The notes under the pieces were generated by a model that saw nothing but the letters and a program-made list of their open reading frames with translations, did no database searches and was not told the DNA's origin. The translations under genes and the position numbers were made by a program. DNA of 64,000 nt from Paractinoplanes deccanensis (GTDB lineage Bacteria > Actinomycetota > Actinomycetes > Mycobacteriales > Micromonosporaceae), in contig NZ_BOMI01000059.1 in assembly GCF_016862115.1 (NCBI RefSeq), positions 47,216 to 111,215 of the forward strand, in the 5' to 3' direction. Positions 25,561-34,674 of the stretch are shown here, piece by piece; the first letter of the stretch is position 1; every line of letters begins with the position of its first letter.

Positions 25561-25968
25561 CTACTCGGAGCCCACCAGGAGGCAGAAGGGGTGTCCCGCC
25601 GGATCGGCGAGGACGTAGAGCGGCTCCTCGGCGTCACCGGTGCGGTCGAGCAGCAGCGTGGCCCCGAGCTCCTCGGCCCGCCTGCGGTGCCGCTCCAGCT
25701 CGGCGGCCGAGGGCACGCGGAAGTCCAGGTGCATCTGCTTGGGCACCTCGTGCCGCGGCCAGTCGGGCCGGGCCAGCTCGGGCACCCACTGGAAGGCGAG
25801 CACCCGCCGCCCGTCGCCGTCGACGAGCACGAGCCAGTCCTCGCCCTCGACCGGCGTCTCGTCGCCGGGGCGGTAGCGCACGCCCAGCAGCTCTCGGTAG
25901 AACTCGGCCAGCCCGCGGACGTCGGTGGCGTCGAGCGCGGTGTGCATCAGCACGGGATGGGACGACAT
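25561..25968 (-). CDS. VOC-family (glyoxalase/bleomycin-resistance fold) protein
   Basis: A 135-residue two-repeat VOC protein. It starts TALDATDVRGLAEFYRELLGV and ends EEPLYVLADPAGHPFCLLVG, the usual paired beta-alpha-beta-beta-beta motifs. A probable metal ligand pair is His (MHLDFRV) and Glu near the C-terminus. Members bind small aromatic ligands, confer resistance, or act as dioxygenases; function here unknown. Directly upstream of the LAL regulator on the same strand. Confidence 0.88.
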   Translation of the reverse strand: MSSHPVLMHTALDATDVRGLAEFYRELLGVRYRPGDETPVEGEDWLVLVDGDGRRVLAFQWVPELARPDWPRHEVPKQMHLDFRVPSAAELERHRRRAEELGATLLLDRTGDAEEPLYVLADPAGHPFCLLVGSE

Positions 25969-25975
25969 CGCGCCA

Positions 25976-27154
25976 TCACATCACGCGGCGCGCCGGCTCG
26001 CCGTCCCGCTCGGCGGGGCGCATGCCGAACAGCAAGCGCGTGACGCGCGTGCGCCGGACCAGCAGGTCGTGGACGGCGAACATGATCGCGTAGGTGAGGA
26101 CGACGATGGCCAGGTACTTGACGGCCATCGGCAGCTCCCAGGCGACCACGAGGAAGGCGACCACCACCAGGATCGGCTGGTGCAGGATGTAGAGCGGCAG
26201 CGCCGCCTCGGCCAGGTAGCGGGTCCTCGCGGACGGCCGGGCCCCGGGGGCGGCGGGCGGCCGGTCGCGGTCGAGCAGGCCGAGGATGGCGACCAGCCAG
26301 AACCAGCCGGCCAGGCCGAAGAGGGTGCGTGCCAGGATCGCGGGGCCGGTCAGGGCGGTGAAGGCGTCGTCGCCGGCCGTGCTCAGGGCCGCCCCGGCGG
26401 CACCGAACAGCAGAAGGCCGATCACGGCGGCCGGCTTGGCGTCGCGCCGCATGGCAGCGCGGAAGCGGTCGTCGCCGGCGAGCAGGAAGCCGAGCAGGAA
26501 GAAGAGCAGGTACGCCCAGCGGCTCCAGCCCGCGTACGGCTCCTCCATGCCGTGCAGCGCCACGACCAGCGCGATCGGCACGGCGGGCAGGAACACCACC
26601 CCGCGATGCCGCATCGGGCCGCCGATCGGCGGGAGCCGGGCCGCGACCAGGGCCAGCATCAGCGAGAACGTCAGCAGCAGCACCACGAACCAGAGGTGGC
26701 CGGTCTCGAAGAGGTCGCCCCGCACGACGAACGGGAAGTTCGACAGTCCCAGGTGGACGTCGAAGTAGCGGCGCAGGAACTCGAGATAGGGCTCGTCGGC
26801 GCCCGCACGGATCCACTGCGGGACCGGGATGATGGTCAGCGACGCGAACACGAGCGGCACGCCGAGGCGCAGCAGGCGCTCGCCGACGAAGCCGCGCGTG
26901 CCGCGCCGCCGGATCGAGTGCCACGAGCCCAGGCCGGCGATGAGGAACAGGGCGGGCATCGCCCACACCACGCCCAGTCCGGCGACCCAGGTGATGGCCT
27001 CGGTCGTCTCGTCGTTCTTCACGTAGTAGTCGTCGCGCGTGTCGAAGACCAGCGAGGCGTGGAAGAAGACCAGCCCGAGCACGACCACCAGGCGGATGGC
27101 GTCGAGCTCGGGCCGCCGGCCGGCCCGCGTCGCGGGAGGGGACACCTCATGCAC
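25976..27154 (-). CDS. Membrane acyltransferase, acyltransferase-3 family
   Basis: A 392-residue polytopic protein with about ten hydrophobic segments. The first helix carries RPELDAIRLVVVLGLVFFHA, containing the conserved Arg and His of acyltransferase-3 proteins. These enzymes O-acetylate or otherwise acylate extracytoplasmic sugars or lipids. The C-terminus RLLFGMRPAERDGEP is cytoplasmic and charged. Substrate unknown. Ends 8 bp before the VOC gene on the same strand, so the two may be co-transcribed. Confidence 0.88.
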   Translation of the reverse strand: MHEVSPPATRAGRRPELDAIRLVVVLGLVFFHASLVFDTRDDYYVKNDETTEAITWVAGLGVVWAMPALFLIAGLGSWHSIRRRGTRGFVGERLLRLGVPLVFASLTIIPVPQWIRAGADEPYLEFLRRYFDVHLGLSNFPFVVRGDLFETGHLWFVVLLLTFSLMLALVAARLPPIGGPMRHRGVVFLPAVPIALVVALHGMEEPYAGWSRWAYLLFFLLGFLLAGDDRFRAAMRRDAKPAAVIGLLLFGAAGAALSTAGDDAFTALTGPAILARTLFGLAGWFWLVAILGLLDRDRPPAAPGARPSARTRYLAEAALPLYILHQPILVVVAFLVVAWELPMAVKYLAIVVLTYAIMFAVHDLLVRRTRVTRLLFGMRPAERDGEPARRVM

Positions 27155-27219
27155 CCGCCCAGGATCTCAGCGGAGCGCCCGCCGGGGAACCCGTGCGTGC
27201 GCGGCGGTGTCGTACGGAC

Positions 27220-27645
27220 ATGAGGGCGATCGCCGTTCTTCTTCTCCTGCCGCTGGCCGGTTGCTCGCAGCCCGAGCCCTCATGCGGTTCGCCGGTGAGC
27301 ACGGCGGCGCTGCCCGAGTGGGGACGGGCCGGGTTCAGCGGGGACGGCAGCGGCGTGCCGCACGTGCTCGGCGAGAAGGGCGACATGCTGGCCGTGCTGT
27401 TCGGCTCGCCGTTGCGGAGCCCGCCCGGCGAGGACCGGGCCAACAAGATCCTCTGGGTGCCGCGGGAGCCGGCCGGGGCGGGTGCCGAGCTGCGCATCGT
27501 GGCGCGGCTGGACGGCACCGAGGTCCGCGCCGAGCGGACGGTCGACACCGGGCCCTCGATCGTCGACCTGCCGCGGGCCGGCTGCTGGCACCTGACGCTG
27601 AGCTGGCCGGGCCGCACCGACACGATGGACCTGATCTACGAGTAG
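27220..27645 (+). CDS. Small lipoprotein of unknown function
   Basis: A 141-residue predicted lipoprotein: MRAIAVLLLLPLAGC ends in lipobox LAGC. The mature part reads like one beta-sandwich domain, with AELRIVARLDGTEVRAER and a closing CWHLTLSWPGRTDTMDLIYE, and has two cysteines (Cys in PSCGSPV and GCWHL) that may bridge. I chose the ATG at 27220 because the lipoprotein signal starts there. Its stop is 16 bp before the Nramp-like gene, so co-transcription is likely. Confidence 0.8.
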   Translation: MRAIAVLLLLPLAGCSQPEPSCGSPVSTAALPEWGRAGFSGDGSGVPHVLGEKGDMLAVLFGSPLRSPPGEDRANKILWVPREPAGAGAELRIVARLDGTEVRAERTVDTGPSIVDLPRAGCWHLTLSWPGRTDTMDLIYE

Positions 27646-27661
27646 GAATAGATTGAGATCC

Positions 27662-29068
27662 ATGGTGGTGGAGCTGTTTCCGACGAAGCATCTGCCCGCC
27701 CCCGAGGTGCGCGAGCTGCCGGAGCCGCCCACGAGCTTCCGCCGCGTGATCGGGCCGGGCGTCGTCGCCGCGGGTGTCGGGCTGGCCAGCGGCGAGTTCA
27801 TCCTGTTCCCCTACATCGCCTCGCAGGTGGGGCTCGTCTTCGTCTGGGCCGCCTTCGTGGGCCTGGCCACGCAGTACTTCCTCAACATGGAGATCGAGCG
27901 GTACACGCTCGCGACCGGCGAGACCGCGCTGACCGGCTTCAGCCGCTACTGGCGGCACTGGGGGCTGTTCTTCGCGATCCTCGCCTACTTCGCCAACATC
28001 TGGCCGGGCTGGGCGACGAGCTCGGCCACCCTGATCACCTATCTGGCCGGCGGCAGCGCCACGCCGATCGCCATCGGCATCCTGCTGCTGATCGGCGTCA
28101 TCCTCACCCTGGCGCCCGTCGTCTACCAGGCGCTCGAAAAGATCCAGATGGTCAAGGTCGCCGCGGTGGTGCTGCTGTTCGTGGTCGGCGCCTTCGCCGC
28201 GATCGGCGCCTCGGCCTGGTCCGACGCGCCCCAGATCATCACCCAGGCCGGCGTGCCGTACGAGGAGCTCGGCTTCGCCCTGCTGCTCGGTGCGCTCGCG
28301 TTCGCCGGGGCGGGCGGCGGGCAGAACCTGTGCCAGAGCAACTGGATCCGCGACAAGGGCTTCGGCATGGGCGCCTACGTGCCACGGATCGTCAGCCCGG
28401 TCACCGGTCAGCTCGAGGCGGCCCCGTCGACCGGCTACGTCTTCGAGCCCACCGACGAGAACATGAGCCGGTGGCGGCGCTGGTGGCGGTTCGCCAACAT
28501 CGAGCAGCTGAGCACGTTCGTGCTGATCAGCTTCCTCACCATCTTCTTCACCTCGATGCTCGCCTACGCGACCGTCTTCGGCGACGAGGGCCTGACCAAC
28601 AACATCTCGTTCCTCAAGGCCGAGGGGGAGGCGCTCAACGACGCCGTCGGCGGCTGGTTCGGCACGTTCTTCTGGATCATCGGGGCGTTCTCGCTCTTCG
28701 CCGCCGCGCTCGGCATCGTCGACTACACCAGCCGCCTCGCCGCCGACGTGCTCAAGACCTCGTACCTGAAGAGCTTCCACGAGAGCAAGATCTACTTCAC
28801 GCTGGTCTGGGGCCTGGTCGCGATCGGCGTGGTCGTGCTGCTCTCCGGCGTCACCCAGCCGCTCGTGCTGCTGGTCATCTCGGCGGTCACCGGCGGGCTG
28901 ATGATGTTCATCTACTCGGCGCTGCTGCTGCTGGTCAACCGCCGCATGCTGCCACGCGAGATCCGCCCGGGCGCCGGCCGGATCGCCGCTCTCGTCTGGG
29001 CGTTCCTGCTGTTCGGCTTCCTGTCCGTGCTGACCTTCAACGAGCAGCTGCGCAAGCTGTTCGAATGA
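27662..29068 (+). CDS. Nramp-related metal-ion transporter
   Basis: A 468-residue membrane protein with about eleven hydrophobic segments. It begins VIGPGVVAAGVGLASGEFIL; in canonical Nramp Mn/Fe transporters the first helix has DPGN, here replaced by LASGEF, so this belongs to the Nramp-related branch whose substrate may be Mg or another ion. Other family-like parts are AGAGGGQNLCQSNWIRDKG in the sixth-helix region and a loop of about 60 residues after it. The ATG at 27662 is preferred over a TTG at 27653. The last codons overlap the next gene by ATGA, so transporter and oxygenase are coupled. Confidence 0.82.
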   Translation: MVVELFPTKHLPAPEVRELPEPPTSFRRVIGPGVVAAGVGLASGEFILFPYIASQVGLVFVWAAFVGLATQYFLNMEIERYTLATGETALTGFSRYWRHWGLFFAILAYFANIWPGWATSSATLITYLAGGSATPIAIGILLLIGVILTLAPVVYQALEKIQMVKVAAVVLLFVVGAFAAIGASAWSDAPQIITQAGVPYEELGFALLLGALAFAGAGGGQNLCQSNWIRDKGFGMGAYVPRIVSPVTGQLEAAPSTGYVFEPTDENMSRWRRWWRFANIEQLSTFVLISFLTIFFTSMLAYATVFGDEGLTNNISFLKAEGEALNDAVGGWFGTFFWIIGAFSLFAAALGIVDYTSRLAADVLKTSYLKSFHESKIYFTLVWGLVAIGVVVLLSGVTQPLVLLVISAVTGGLMMFIYSALLLLVNRRMLPREIRPGAGRIAALVWAFLLFGFLSVLTFNEQLRKLFE

Positions 29069-30222
29069 CGACCCCGCGCCGCTTCGGCCTCGACCGCGAG
29101 TGGGGCGAGCGCGCGGCCGCCTGGTTGCGGCGCCTGGCCGGTCCGGGCGCCCGGCCCTCGTCCGAGGAGCTCGACGCGCTGCGCGACGCCCTGCTGCGGC
29201 ACGACGAGGCCGCCGCCGCCCTGGTGCGCGACGTGCCCGCCCGCGAGCTGCACCGAGACCTGGCGGCCGGCCCCTCGCCCGGCGCGCCGCCGGCGGTCCG
29301 CGCGTTCTTCGAAGCCGCGGGGAAGCGGCCCGGCTGGGTCGACGATCGGCTGCTCGCGCGCGGGGCGCGGGCCTGCCGCGAGTACGGCCTGGACGCGGGC
29401 CTGGTGCTCGCGTACGGGTCACTGCTCGGCGGCTATCGCACCGCCGCCGCGCTGGAGCCGCTGGTGCGCACCGGACGGCTGGCCGGCGGCGAGACGCTGC
29501 GCCGGGTGCAGGAGACGACGCTGTGGTGGCGCGCCGTGACGGCGCCCGGCGGCCTGGACCCGGACGGCGACGGCTTCCGGATGACGCTGCACGTGCGGGT
29601 CATGCACGCGCTGGTCAACGAGCGGCTCGCCGCCGACCCGTCCTGGGACGGCGACCTGCGCGGCACGCCGGTCAACCAGTACGACCAGGCCAGCACGCTC
29701 GGCGTCTTCAGCACCAGCTTCCTGCTCCACCTGCGCCTGCTGGGCGTGCGCGTCACGCGCGCCGACGGGCACGCGGTGATGCACCTGTGGTCGTACGTCG
29801 GATGGCTCCTCGGCGTGGACGAGCGCTGGCTGCCGTTCACCGAGAAGCGCGGACGGCGGCTGCTCTACCATTTCCTCGCCTACGACCCGCCGCCCGACGG
29901 CAACAGTGTGGCGCTGGCGCGGGCGCTGATCGCGATGACCGACCAGGAGGTGGACGGTCACCTGCGGCGCCGGTTCGAGCGGGAGCGCGCGTTGTCGGTC
30001 AGCTCGTGGCTGCTCGGCCGCGGCGCGATGCGGGACCTGGGCCTGCCGTACCGCCCGCCCTGGTACGGCCTGAGCCGCGTGGCGGTGAACCTGGTCGTGA
30101 GCCAGGGCCTCGGCCGCCTGCCGGGCGGGCGGCGGATGCTGCTGGCGCGCGGCGAGCGGCACGCCCGGCGGCGGTTCGCCCGATGGGGCATTAAAGATCA
30201 GTATCAGTCAATGTCAATATGA
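29065..30222 (+). CDS. MpaB/Lcp-family (DUF2236) oxygenase
   Basis: A 385-residue protein of the DUF2236 family, which includes rubber oxygenase Lcp and mycophenolic-acid MpaB. Family-like segments: RLLARGARACREYGLDAG, LVRTGRLAGGETLRRVQET with TLWWRAVT, VRVMHALVN, and MHLWSYVGWLLGVDERWLPF. The histidines in LHVRVMHA and the later MHLW helix may contribute to a haem or metal site, as in Lcp. The substrate is unknown. Start codon overlaps the Nramp-like stop. The last 12 codons (GIKDQYQSMSI) are AT-rich and lead into an AT-rich promoter gap. Confidence 0.85.
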   Translation: MTTPRRFGLDREWGERAAAWLRRLAGPGARPSSEELDALRDALLRHDEAAAALVRDVPARELHRDLAAGPSPGAPPAVRAFFEAAGKRPGWVDDRLLARGARACREYGLDAGLVLAYGSLLGGYRTAAALEPLVRTGRLAGGETLRRVQETTLWWRAVTAPGGLDPDGDGFRMTLHVRVMHALVNERLAADPSWDGDLRGTPVNQYDQASTLGVFSTSFLLHLRLLGVRVTRADGHAVMHLWSYVGWLLGVDERWLPFTEKRGRRLLYHFLAYDPPPDGNSVALARALIAMTDQEVDGHLRRRFERERALSVSSWLLGRGAMRDLGLPYRPPWYGLSRVAVNLVVSQGLGRLPGGRRMLLARGERHARRRFARWGIKDQYQSMSI

Positions 30223-30247
30223 TCTTAGCGGGCGAAATTCTGGCGTT

Positions 30248-30275
30248 TTCCGCGTTGCGCTCCGTCACGTACGAT
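30248..30275 (+). promoter_or_regulatory. Possible promoter of the first STAND operon
   Basis: TTCCGC (30248-30253) and TACGAT (30270-30275) with a 16-bp spacer sit 33 bp before the GTG at 30309, in a locally AT-rich gap (30190-30300) unlike most of the window. The -10 is a fair match, the -35 a poor one. Confidence 0.3.
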
Positions 30276-30308
30276 GAATTTCCGTTCTGAGCAAATGGGG
30301 GCTTCGAC

Positions 30309-33300
30309 GTGCCCGATCGGCAGATCTCCCTCGACGACGTCCAGCGACTGCTCGAGGCTCTGCTCGGCCTGCGCGGCCTGCACGACGCCGACGCCCGCAA
30401 CCGCCATGTCGCCGAGCTCGAGACCCGGCTGGGCCGCACCCTCGACGTGGCCCGCTACGCCGAGACGCGGCACGACCTGTGGGCGGTGCTCGGCGGCGCC
30501 CGGGCCCGCTCCGGCGGCCTGCGCACCCTCGTCCGGGTCGTGTACGACGCCTACGGCGACGACCCCGCCGTGCGCCTCGCCGAGCGGATCGTCGCCGAGA
30601 TGGGCCGCGACGCGACCATCGCGCCGGCCGACCGCGAGATCCTGCGCGAGCTGCTCGCCGCCTCGCCCGCCGAGGAGCTCGTCGCCGCGGCCGAGGCGGC
30701 CGGCCGCCGGGCCAGGACCCTCGCGGCCGCCGCCGACGATCCCGCCGAGCTGCTGCGCCGCCTCGAGCTCGCCCCGCACGGCGACGACGGGGTGCCCGCC
30801 GTCCTGTCCTACGTGGACCGGCTCGCCCACGTCACCGGCGGCGCGCGCTCGCTCGACCTGCACCGCTGGATCGACCTGGTGGCCGGCGGGCTCGGCATGA
30901 GCCAGACGGCCGTGCGCGGCCTCTGCATCACCAGCCGCCGCGCCCTGGCCGGCGACCCCGTGACCACTCCGCCCGCCGTCGAGCCCGAGACCGAGAAGCC
31001 CGCCCCCGAGCCGGTCGCGCCGATCCTGCCGCCCCAGGCGGGCGACAGCGCCGACGGCGAGCCGGGGGAGCGCCGCACGATCTGGGGCGGCGTGCCGATC
31101 CGCAACCCCGACTTCACCGGCCGCGACCAGCTGCTCGCCGACCTCAACCAGGCGCTGGTCAGCAAGTCGCAGGTCTCCGTGCTCCCGCAGACCCTGCACG
31201 GCCTCGGCGGCGTCGGCAAGACCCAGCTCGCCGTCGAGTACGTCTACCGCTACGTCGACCACTACGACCTCATCTGGTGGATCCCCGCCGAGCAGCCCAC
31301 CGGCGTGCTCACCTCGCTGGCCCGGCTCGGCGCCCGGCTCGGCGTGACGCTCAGCGACGACCTCCAGCAGACGGCCGTCTCGGTGCTCGACGCGCTCGCC
31401 GCCACGCCCCTGCGCTGGCTGCTGGTCTACGACAACGCCGACCGGCCCGAGGAGCTGGCCCGCTTCGTGCCCGGCGCCGGCGGCCACGTCGTCATCACCT
31501 CACGCAACCAGGAGTGGAACAGGGTCGGCAACGCGGTCGAGGTCGACGTCTTCGAGCGCGGCGAGAGCATCGAGCTGATCCGCAAGCGCGGCCGCGGCAT
31601 CACCCGCGAGGACGCCGACCGGCTCGCCGAAAAGCTCGGCGACCTGCCGCTCGCGCTCGAGCAGGCGGCCACCTGGCAGTCCGCCACCGGCATGCCCGTC
31701 TCCGAATACCTCCAGCTCTTCGACGAGCACGTGCGCGAGCTGCTCTCCGAGGGCAAGCCCGCGTCCTACCCGCTCACCGTCGCGGCCTTCGTCGGCCTGG
31801 CCGTGACCAGCCTGCGGCAGTCCGCGCCGGCGGCCGCCCAGCTCTTCGAGATGTTCGCCTACCTCGGCGCCGAGCCGCTGTCCGCGGCGATGCTGCGCGC
31901 CGGCCGCGAGGCGCCGATCGCCGAGCCGCTGCGCAGCAGCCTGCGCGAGCCCATCAAGATGAACCGCGCCATCCGTGAGCTGCGCCGGGTCGGCCTGGCC
32001 AGCGTCGACCCCAACGGCCAGCTGATCCAGGTGCACCGGCTGATGCAGCTGGTGCTGCGCGAGAGCCTCGACGACGAGCAGCGCGAGCGCAGCCGGTCCG
32101 GGGCCCAGCGCCTGCTGGCGTACGCGAACCCGGGCGACCCCGACGAGCAGCAGGCCTGGGCCATGCACGCCGAGATCGGCCCGCACATCCTGCCGGCCGG
32201 GCTGGTCACCGCCGAGCTGCCCGAGGCGCGCCAGGTCGTCATCGACCAGATGCGCTACCTCTACCTGGTGGGCGACTACGAGGGCAGCCGCCGGCTCGCC
32301 GAGGCCGCGCTGCCCGTCTGGCGCGCGGCGACCGGCGAGGACGTCGGGCCCGACGGCGCGCTCACCCTGCTGACCATCCGGCACCTCGCCAACGCGCTGC
32401 GCTCGCTCGGCGAGAGCCGCCGGGCCCGCGAGCTCGACCAGGAGGCCTACGACGGGTTCCACGGCGCGCCGCACTTCGGTCCCGACCACGAATACACCCT
32501 GATCACGGCGAACGGTGTGGCGCTGGGCCTGCGCATCCTCGGCGACTACAAGGCCGCGCTCGAGGTCGACAAGGACAACCTGCGCCGGCACCGCGAGGTG
32601 TTCGGCGAGAACGACCTCTACACGCTGCGGGTGCGCTCCAACGTCGCCGTCGACCTGCGGATGCTCGGCGACCTCGACACGGCGTACGAGATCGACACCG
32701 ACCTGGTGCGCCAGTGGAGCCGCACCCTGGGCCCCGGCCAGTTCCGCACCCTCCAGTGCCAGGCCAACGTGGCCCGCGACCTGCTGGCGATGGGCCGCCA
32801 CCAGGAGGCCCACGACCTGCTCAGCCGCGTCGTGCCGGCGCTGCGCGACGAGTTCGGCCCCCGCCACGTCGACGTCCTGCTGGCGTCCCGCTCCCAGGCG
32901 ATCGCCATGCTGCGCCTGGGCGACTTCCGCGGCGCGGTCGCCGCCGCCCGCGAGACCCACACGGCCACCCGGCTGAGGCTGGGCGACAACCACGAATACA
33001 CGCTGGCCGCCGCCATGACCCTGGCCAACACGCTGCGCGCGGTCGGCGCCACCGGCGAGGCCCGGTTGCTCGCCGAGGACGCGGTCCCGCGCTACCGCCG
33101 CGACTTCGGCCCCACCCACCCGTTCACCCTGGCCGCCGAGATCAACCTGGGCCTGCTGCTGCGCACGGCCGGCGAGATCGACCGCGCCCTCGAGCTCGAC
33201 GAGCACGCCGAGCAGGGCTTCAAGGACAGGTTCGGCCCCCACCACACCTACACGCTGCGCGCCGGCAGCAACCTGGCCAACGACCTGGCCCTCAGCGGCG

Positions 33301-33563
33301 ACGCCGAGGCCGCCCGCCGCCTCTCCGAGCCCACCTACGAATCGATGCGCCGCCAGCGCGGCGAGGAGCACCCGCACACCCTCGCCTGCGCCGGCAACCT
33401 GGCCTTCGACCTGCTGTCCACCGGCGACACCGAGGCGGGCCGCGTCCTGCTCGACCGCACCCTGGACGCCATGTCGCGCGTCCTCGGCCCCGAACACCCC
33501 GACACCGTCGACCGGGCCCGCGGCCGCCGGGCCGAGTGCGACCTCGAGCCCTCCCCGACGTGA
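30309..33563 (+). CDS. STAND NTPase with NB-ARC and TPR repeats (first copy)
   Basis: A 1084-residue NB-ARC/TPR signalling protein. Residues 1-225 hold two small helical modules (starting SLDDVQRLLEALLGLRGLHD and ADREILRELLAASPAEELV) that look like effector-associated adaptor domains. A Pro-rich linker (225-255) follows, then the NB-ARC ATPase with Walker A HGLGGVGKTQ (297-306) and Walker B WLLVYDNAD (near 368), a winged-helix region, and from about 640 tetratricopeptide repeats with the NP-type pattern DHEYTL(R/I/A)...N(L/V)A. Such proteins oligomerise on sensing a signal and act in regulation or defence. It is coupled by GTGA to a pentapeptide-repeat membrane protein. It is a clear paralogue of the protein at 34675, with a different N-terminus. 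Confidence 0.9.
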   Translation: MPDRQISLDDVQRLLEALLGLRGLHDADARNRHVAELETRLGRTLDVARYAETRHDLWAVLGGARARSGGLRTLVRVVYDAYGDDPAVRLAERIVAEMGRDATIAPADREILRELLAASPAEELVAAAEAAGRRARTLAAAADDPAELLRRLELAPHGDDGVPAVLSYVDRLAHVTGGARSLDLHRWIDLVAGGLGMSQTAVRGLCITSRRALAGDPVTTPPAVEPETEKPAPEPVAPILPPQAGDSADGEPGERRTIWGGVPIRNPDFTGRDQLLADLNQALVSKSQVSVLPQTLHGLGGVGKTQLAVEYVYRYVDHYDLIWWIPAEQPTGVLTSLARLGARLGVTLSDDLQQTAVSVLDALAATPLRWLLVYDNADRPEELARFVPGAGGHVVITSRNQEWNRVGNAVEVDVFERGESIELIRKRGRGITREDADRLAEKLGDLPLALEQAATWQSATGMPVSEYLQLFDEHVRELLSEGKPASYPLTVAAFVGLAVTSLRQSAPAAAQLFEMFAYLGAEPLSAAMLRAGREAPIAEPLRSSLREPIKMNRAIRELRRVGLASVDPNGQLIQVHRLMQLVLRESLDDEQRERSRSGAQRLLAYANPGDPDEQQAWAMHAEIGPHILPAGLVTAELPEARQVVIDQMRYLYLVGDYEGSRRLAEAALPVWRAATGEDVGPDGALTLLTIRHLANALRSLGESRRARELDQEAYDGFHGAPHFGPDHEYTLITANGVALGLRILGDYKAALEVDKDNLRRHREVFGENDLYTLRVRSNVAVDLRMLGDLDTAYEIDTDLVRQWSRTLGPGQFRTLQCQANVARDLLAMGRHQEAHDLLSRVVPALRDEFGPRHVDVLLASRSQAIAMLRLGDFRGAVAAARETHTATRLRLGDNHEYTLAAAMTLANTLRAVGATGEARLLAEDAVPRYRRDFGPTHPFTLAAEINLGLLLRTAGEIDRALELDEHAEQGFKDRFGPHHTYTLRAGSNLANDLALSGDAEAARRLSEPTYESMRRQRGEEHPHTLACAGNLAFDLLSTGDTEAGRVLLDRTLDAMSRVLGPEHPDTVDRARGRRAECDLEPSPT

Positions 33564-34435
33564 CGCGCGCCCCGGCACGGCGCACGGTGGCGATCGTCGT
33601 CGTGGCGCTGATCGTCGTCGCCGGCCTGGGAGTGCTCGCGCTCTGGTCGGTGCCGATCCTGCTCACGCGCCACCCCGAGACGTCCGGCGCCGACCGGCAC
33701 CAGGCCATCGCCGACGCGAGGACGGGCTGCCTCGCGTTCCTGGCTCTGGTGGGCGCCGCGGTGAGTGCCGTCTACGCCGTGCGGACGTACGAGCTCTCCC
33801 GCCGGGGCCAGATCGCCGACCGGTACACCAAGGCCGTCGACCAGTTGGGTGACGAGTCGCCGGACAAGTGCATCGGCGGCATCTACGCGCTCGGCCGCAT
33901 CATGCGCGACTCCGGCGACGAGCGTGAGGCGGTGGTCGACGTCCTCGCCGCCTTCGTCCGCCGGCGCGCCATGCGCAGGCCGGACGGCCGGGTGCCGTGG
34001 CCCGCCGCCGAGGCCGCCGCCGACGAGATTAAGCCGCCCGCTCGCGTCCAGGCCGCGCTGAAGGTGCTCGCCCGGCGCACCGGACGTCCGGGGCCGGCGC
34101 CCGACCTGCGGGACACCGACCTGCGCGGCGCGCGGTTGGAGGACGGGTCGCTGGCCCGGGCCACGTTCCGGCGTGCGGCGCTCTACCGCGCACATCTGGA
34201 GCGGACGGACTTCACGGGCGCGACCTTCATCGACGCGGATCTGCGTGGCGCCTACCTGCGCGGGGCCACCTTCGCGGGCGCGGACTTCCGGGGCGCGACG
34301 GTCACCCGGGGCGGGCTGAGCGCGGAGCAGCTCCGGGTCGTGAGGAACGCGGGGCAGATCGCCTGGACGTCCGAGGAGAGGCCGCCGGAGGTGCGCCGGG
34401 CACGGTGGTGGCGGCTCTCGCCCGACAGGGCGTGA
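33560..34435 (+). CDS. Membrane protein with pentapeptide repeats
   Basis: A 291-residue protein with two N-terminal membrane helices (about 8-30 and 55-75). A cytoplasmic helical stretch follows with YELSRRGQIADRYTKAVDQL, a sequence shared by many actinobacterial proteins of this architecture, and then a right-handed pentapeptide-repeat helix (about 180-255; LRDTDLRGARLEDGSL, LRGAYLRGATFAGADFRGAT). It starts with GTG inside the stop of the first STAND gene (4-nt overlap), so the two are expressed together. A membrane-bound partner or effector for the STAND protein is a reasonable inference. Confidence 0.85.
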   Translation: MTRAPARRTVAIVVVALIVVAGLGVLALWSVPILLTRHPETSGADRHQAIADARTGCLAFLALVGAAVSAVYAVRTYELSRRGQIADRYTKAVDQLGDESPDKCIGGIYALGRIMRDSGDEREAVVDVLAAFVRRRAMRRPDGRVPWPAAEAAADEIKPPARVQAALKVLARRTGRPGPAPDLRDTDLRGARLEDGSLARATFRRAALYRAHLERTDFTGATFIDADLRGAYLRGATFAGADFRGATVTRGGLSAEQLRVVRNAGQIAWTSEERPPEVRRARWWRLSPDRA

Positions 34436-34674
34436 GCGACAGTCTCGGACGCCGCGGCAGACTCCCGTGGCGGTGGGGCGCGGCTGTGTGGTTGTGAGGG
34501 CGTGAAGGCGTACGAAATAGTTGTGTTAATCGGGCATTATCGGGGGAGCGGATCCGATCAATTGCGGCCCCCGGAATTGGCATCTGGGGATGACGCTCTG
34601 GTGCCGATGGCTTATCCGTGGAACGCTGTCTGACATAACTTGACGGTTGTTGACGCGGCATCTGGAGCGTGGCT
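34436..34674. promoter_or_regulatory. AT-rich intergenic region before the RiPP operon
   Basis: A 239-bp gap with unusually AT-rich tracts (GAAATAGTTGTGTTAAT at 34515, CATAACTTGACGGTTGTTGACG around 34634-34655). It probably carries the promoter of the operon starting at 34675; TTATCC-N16-CATAAC is the nearest -35/-10-like pair but is weak. No gene is visible. Confidence 0.4.

Noticed and set aside
23031..26093. A 1020-codon plus-strand open frame opposite the LAL regulator
   Set aside because: It is antisense to a gene with clear ATPase and LuxR motifs, and its translation is Arg/Ala/Gly-rich without domains; long antisense frames are common in very GC-rich DNA.
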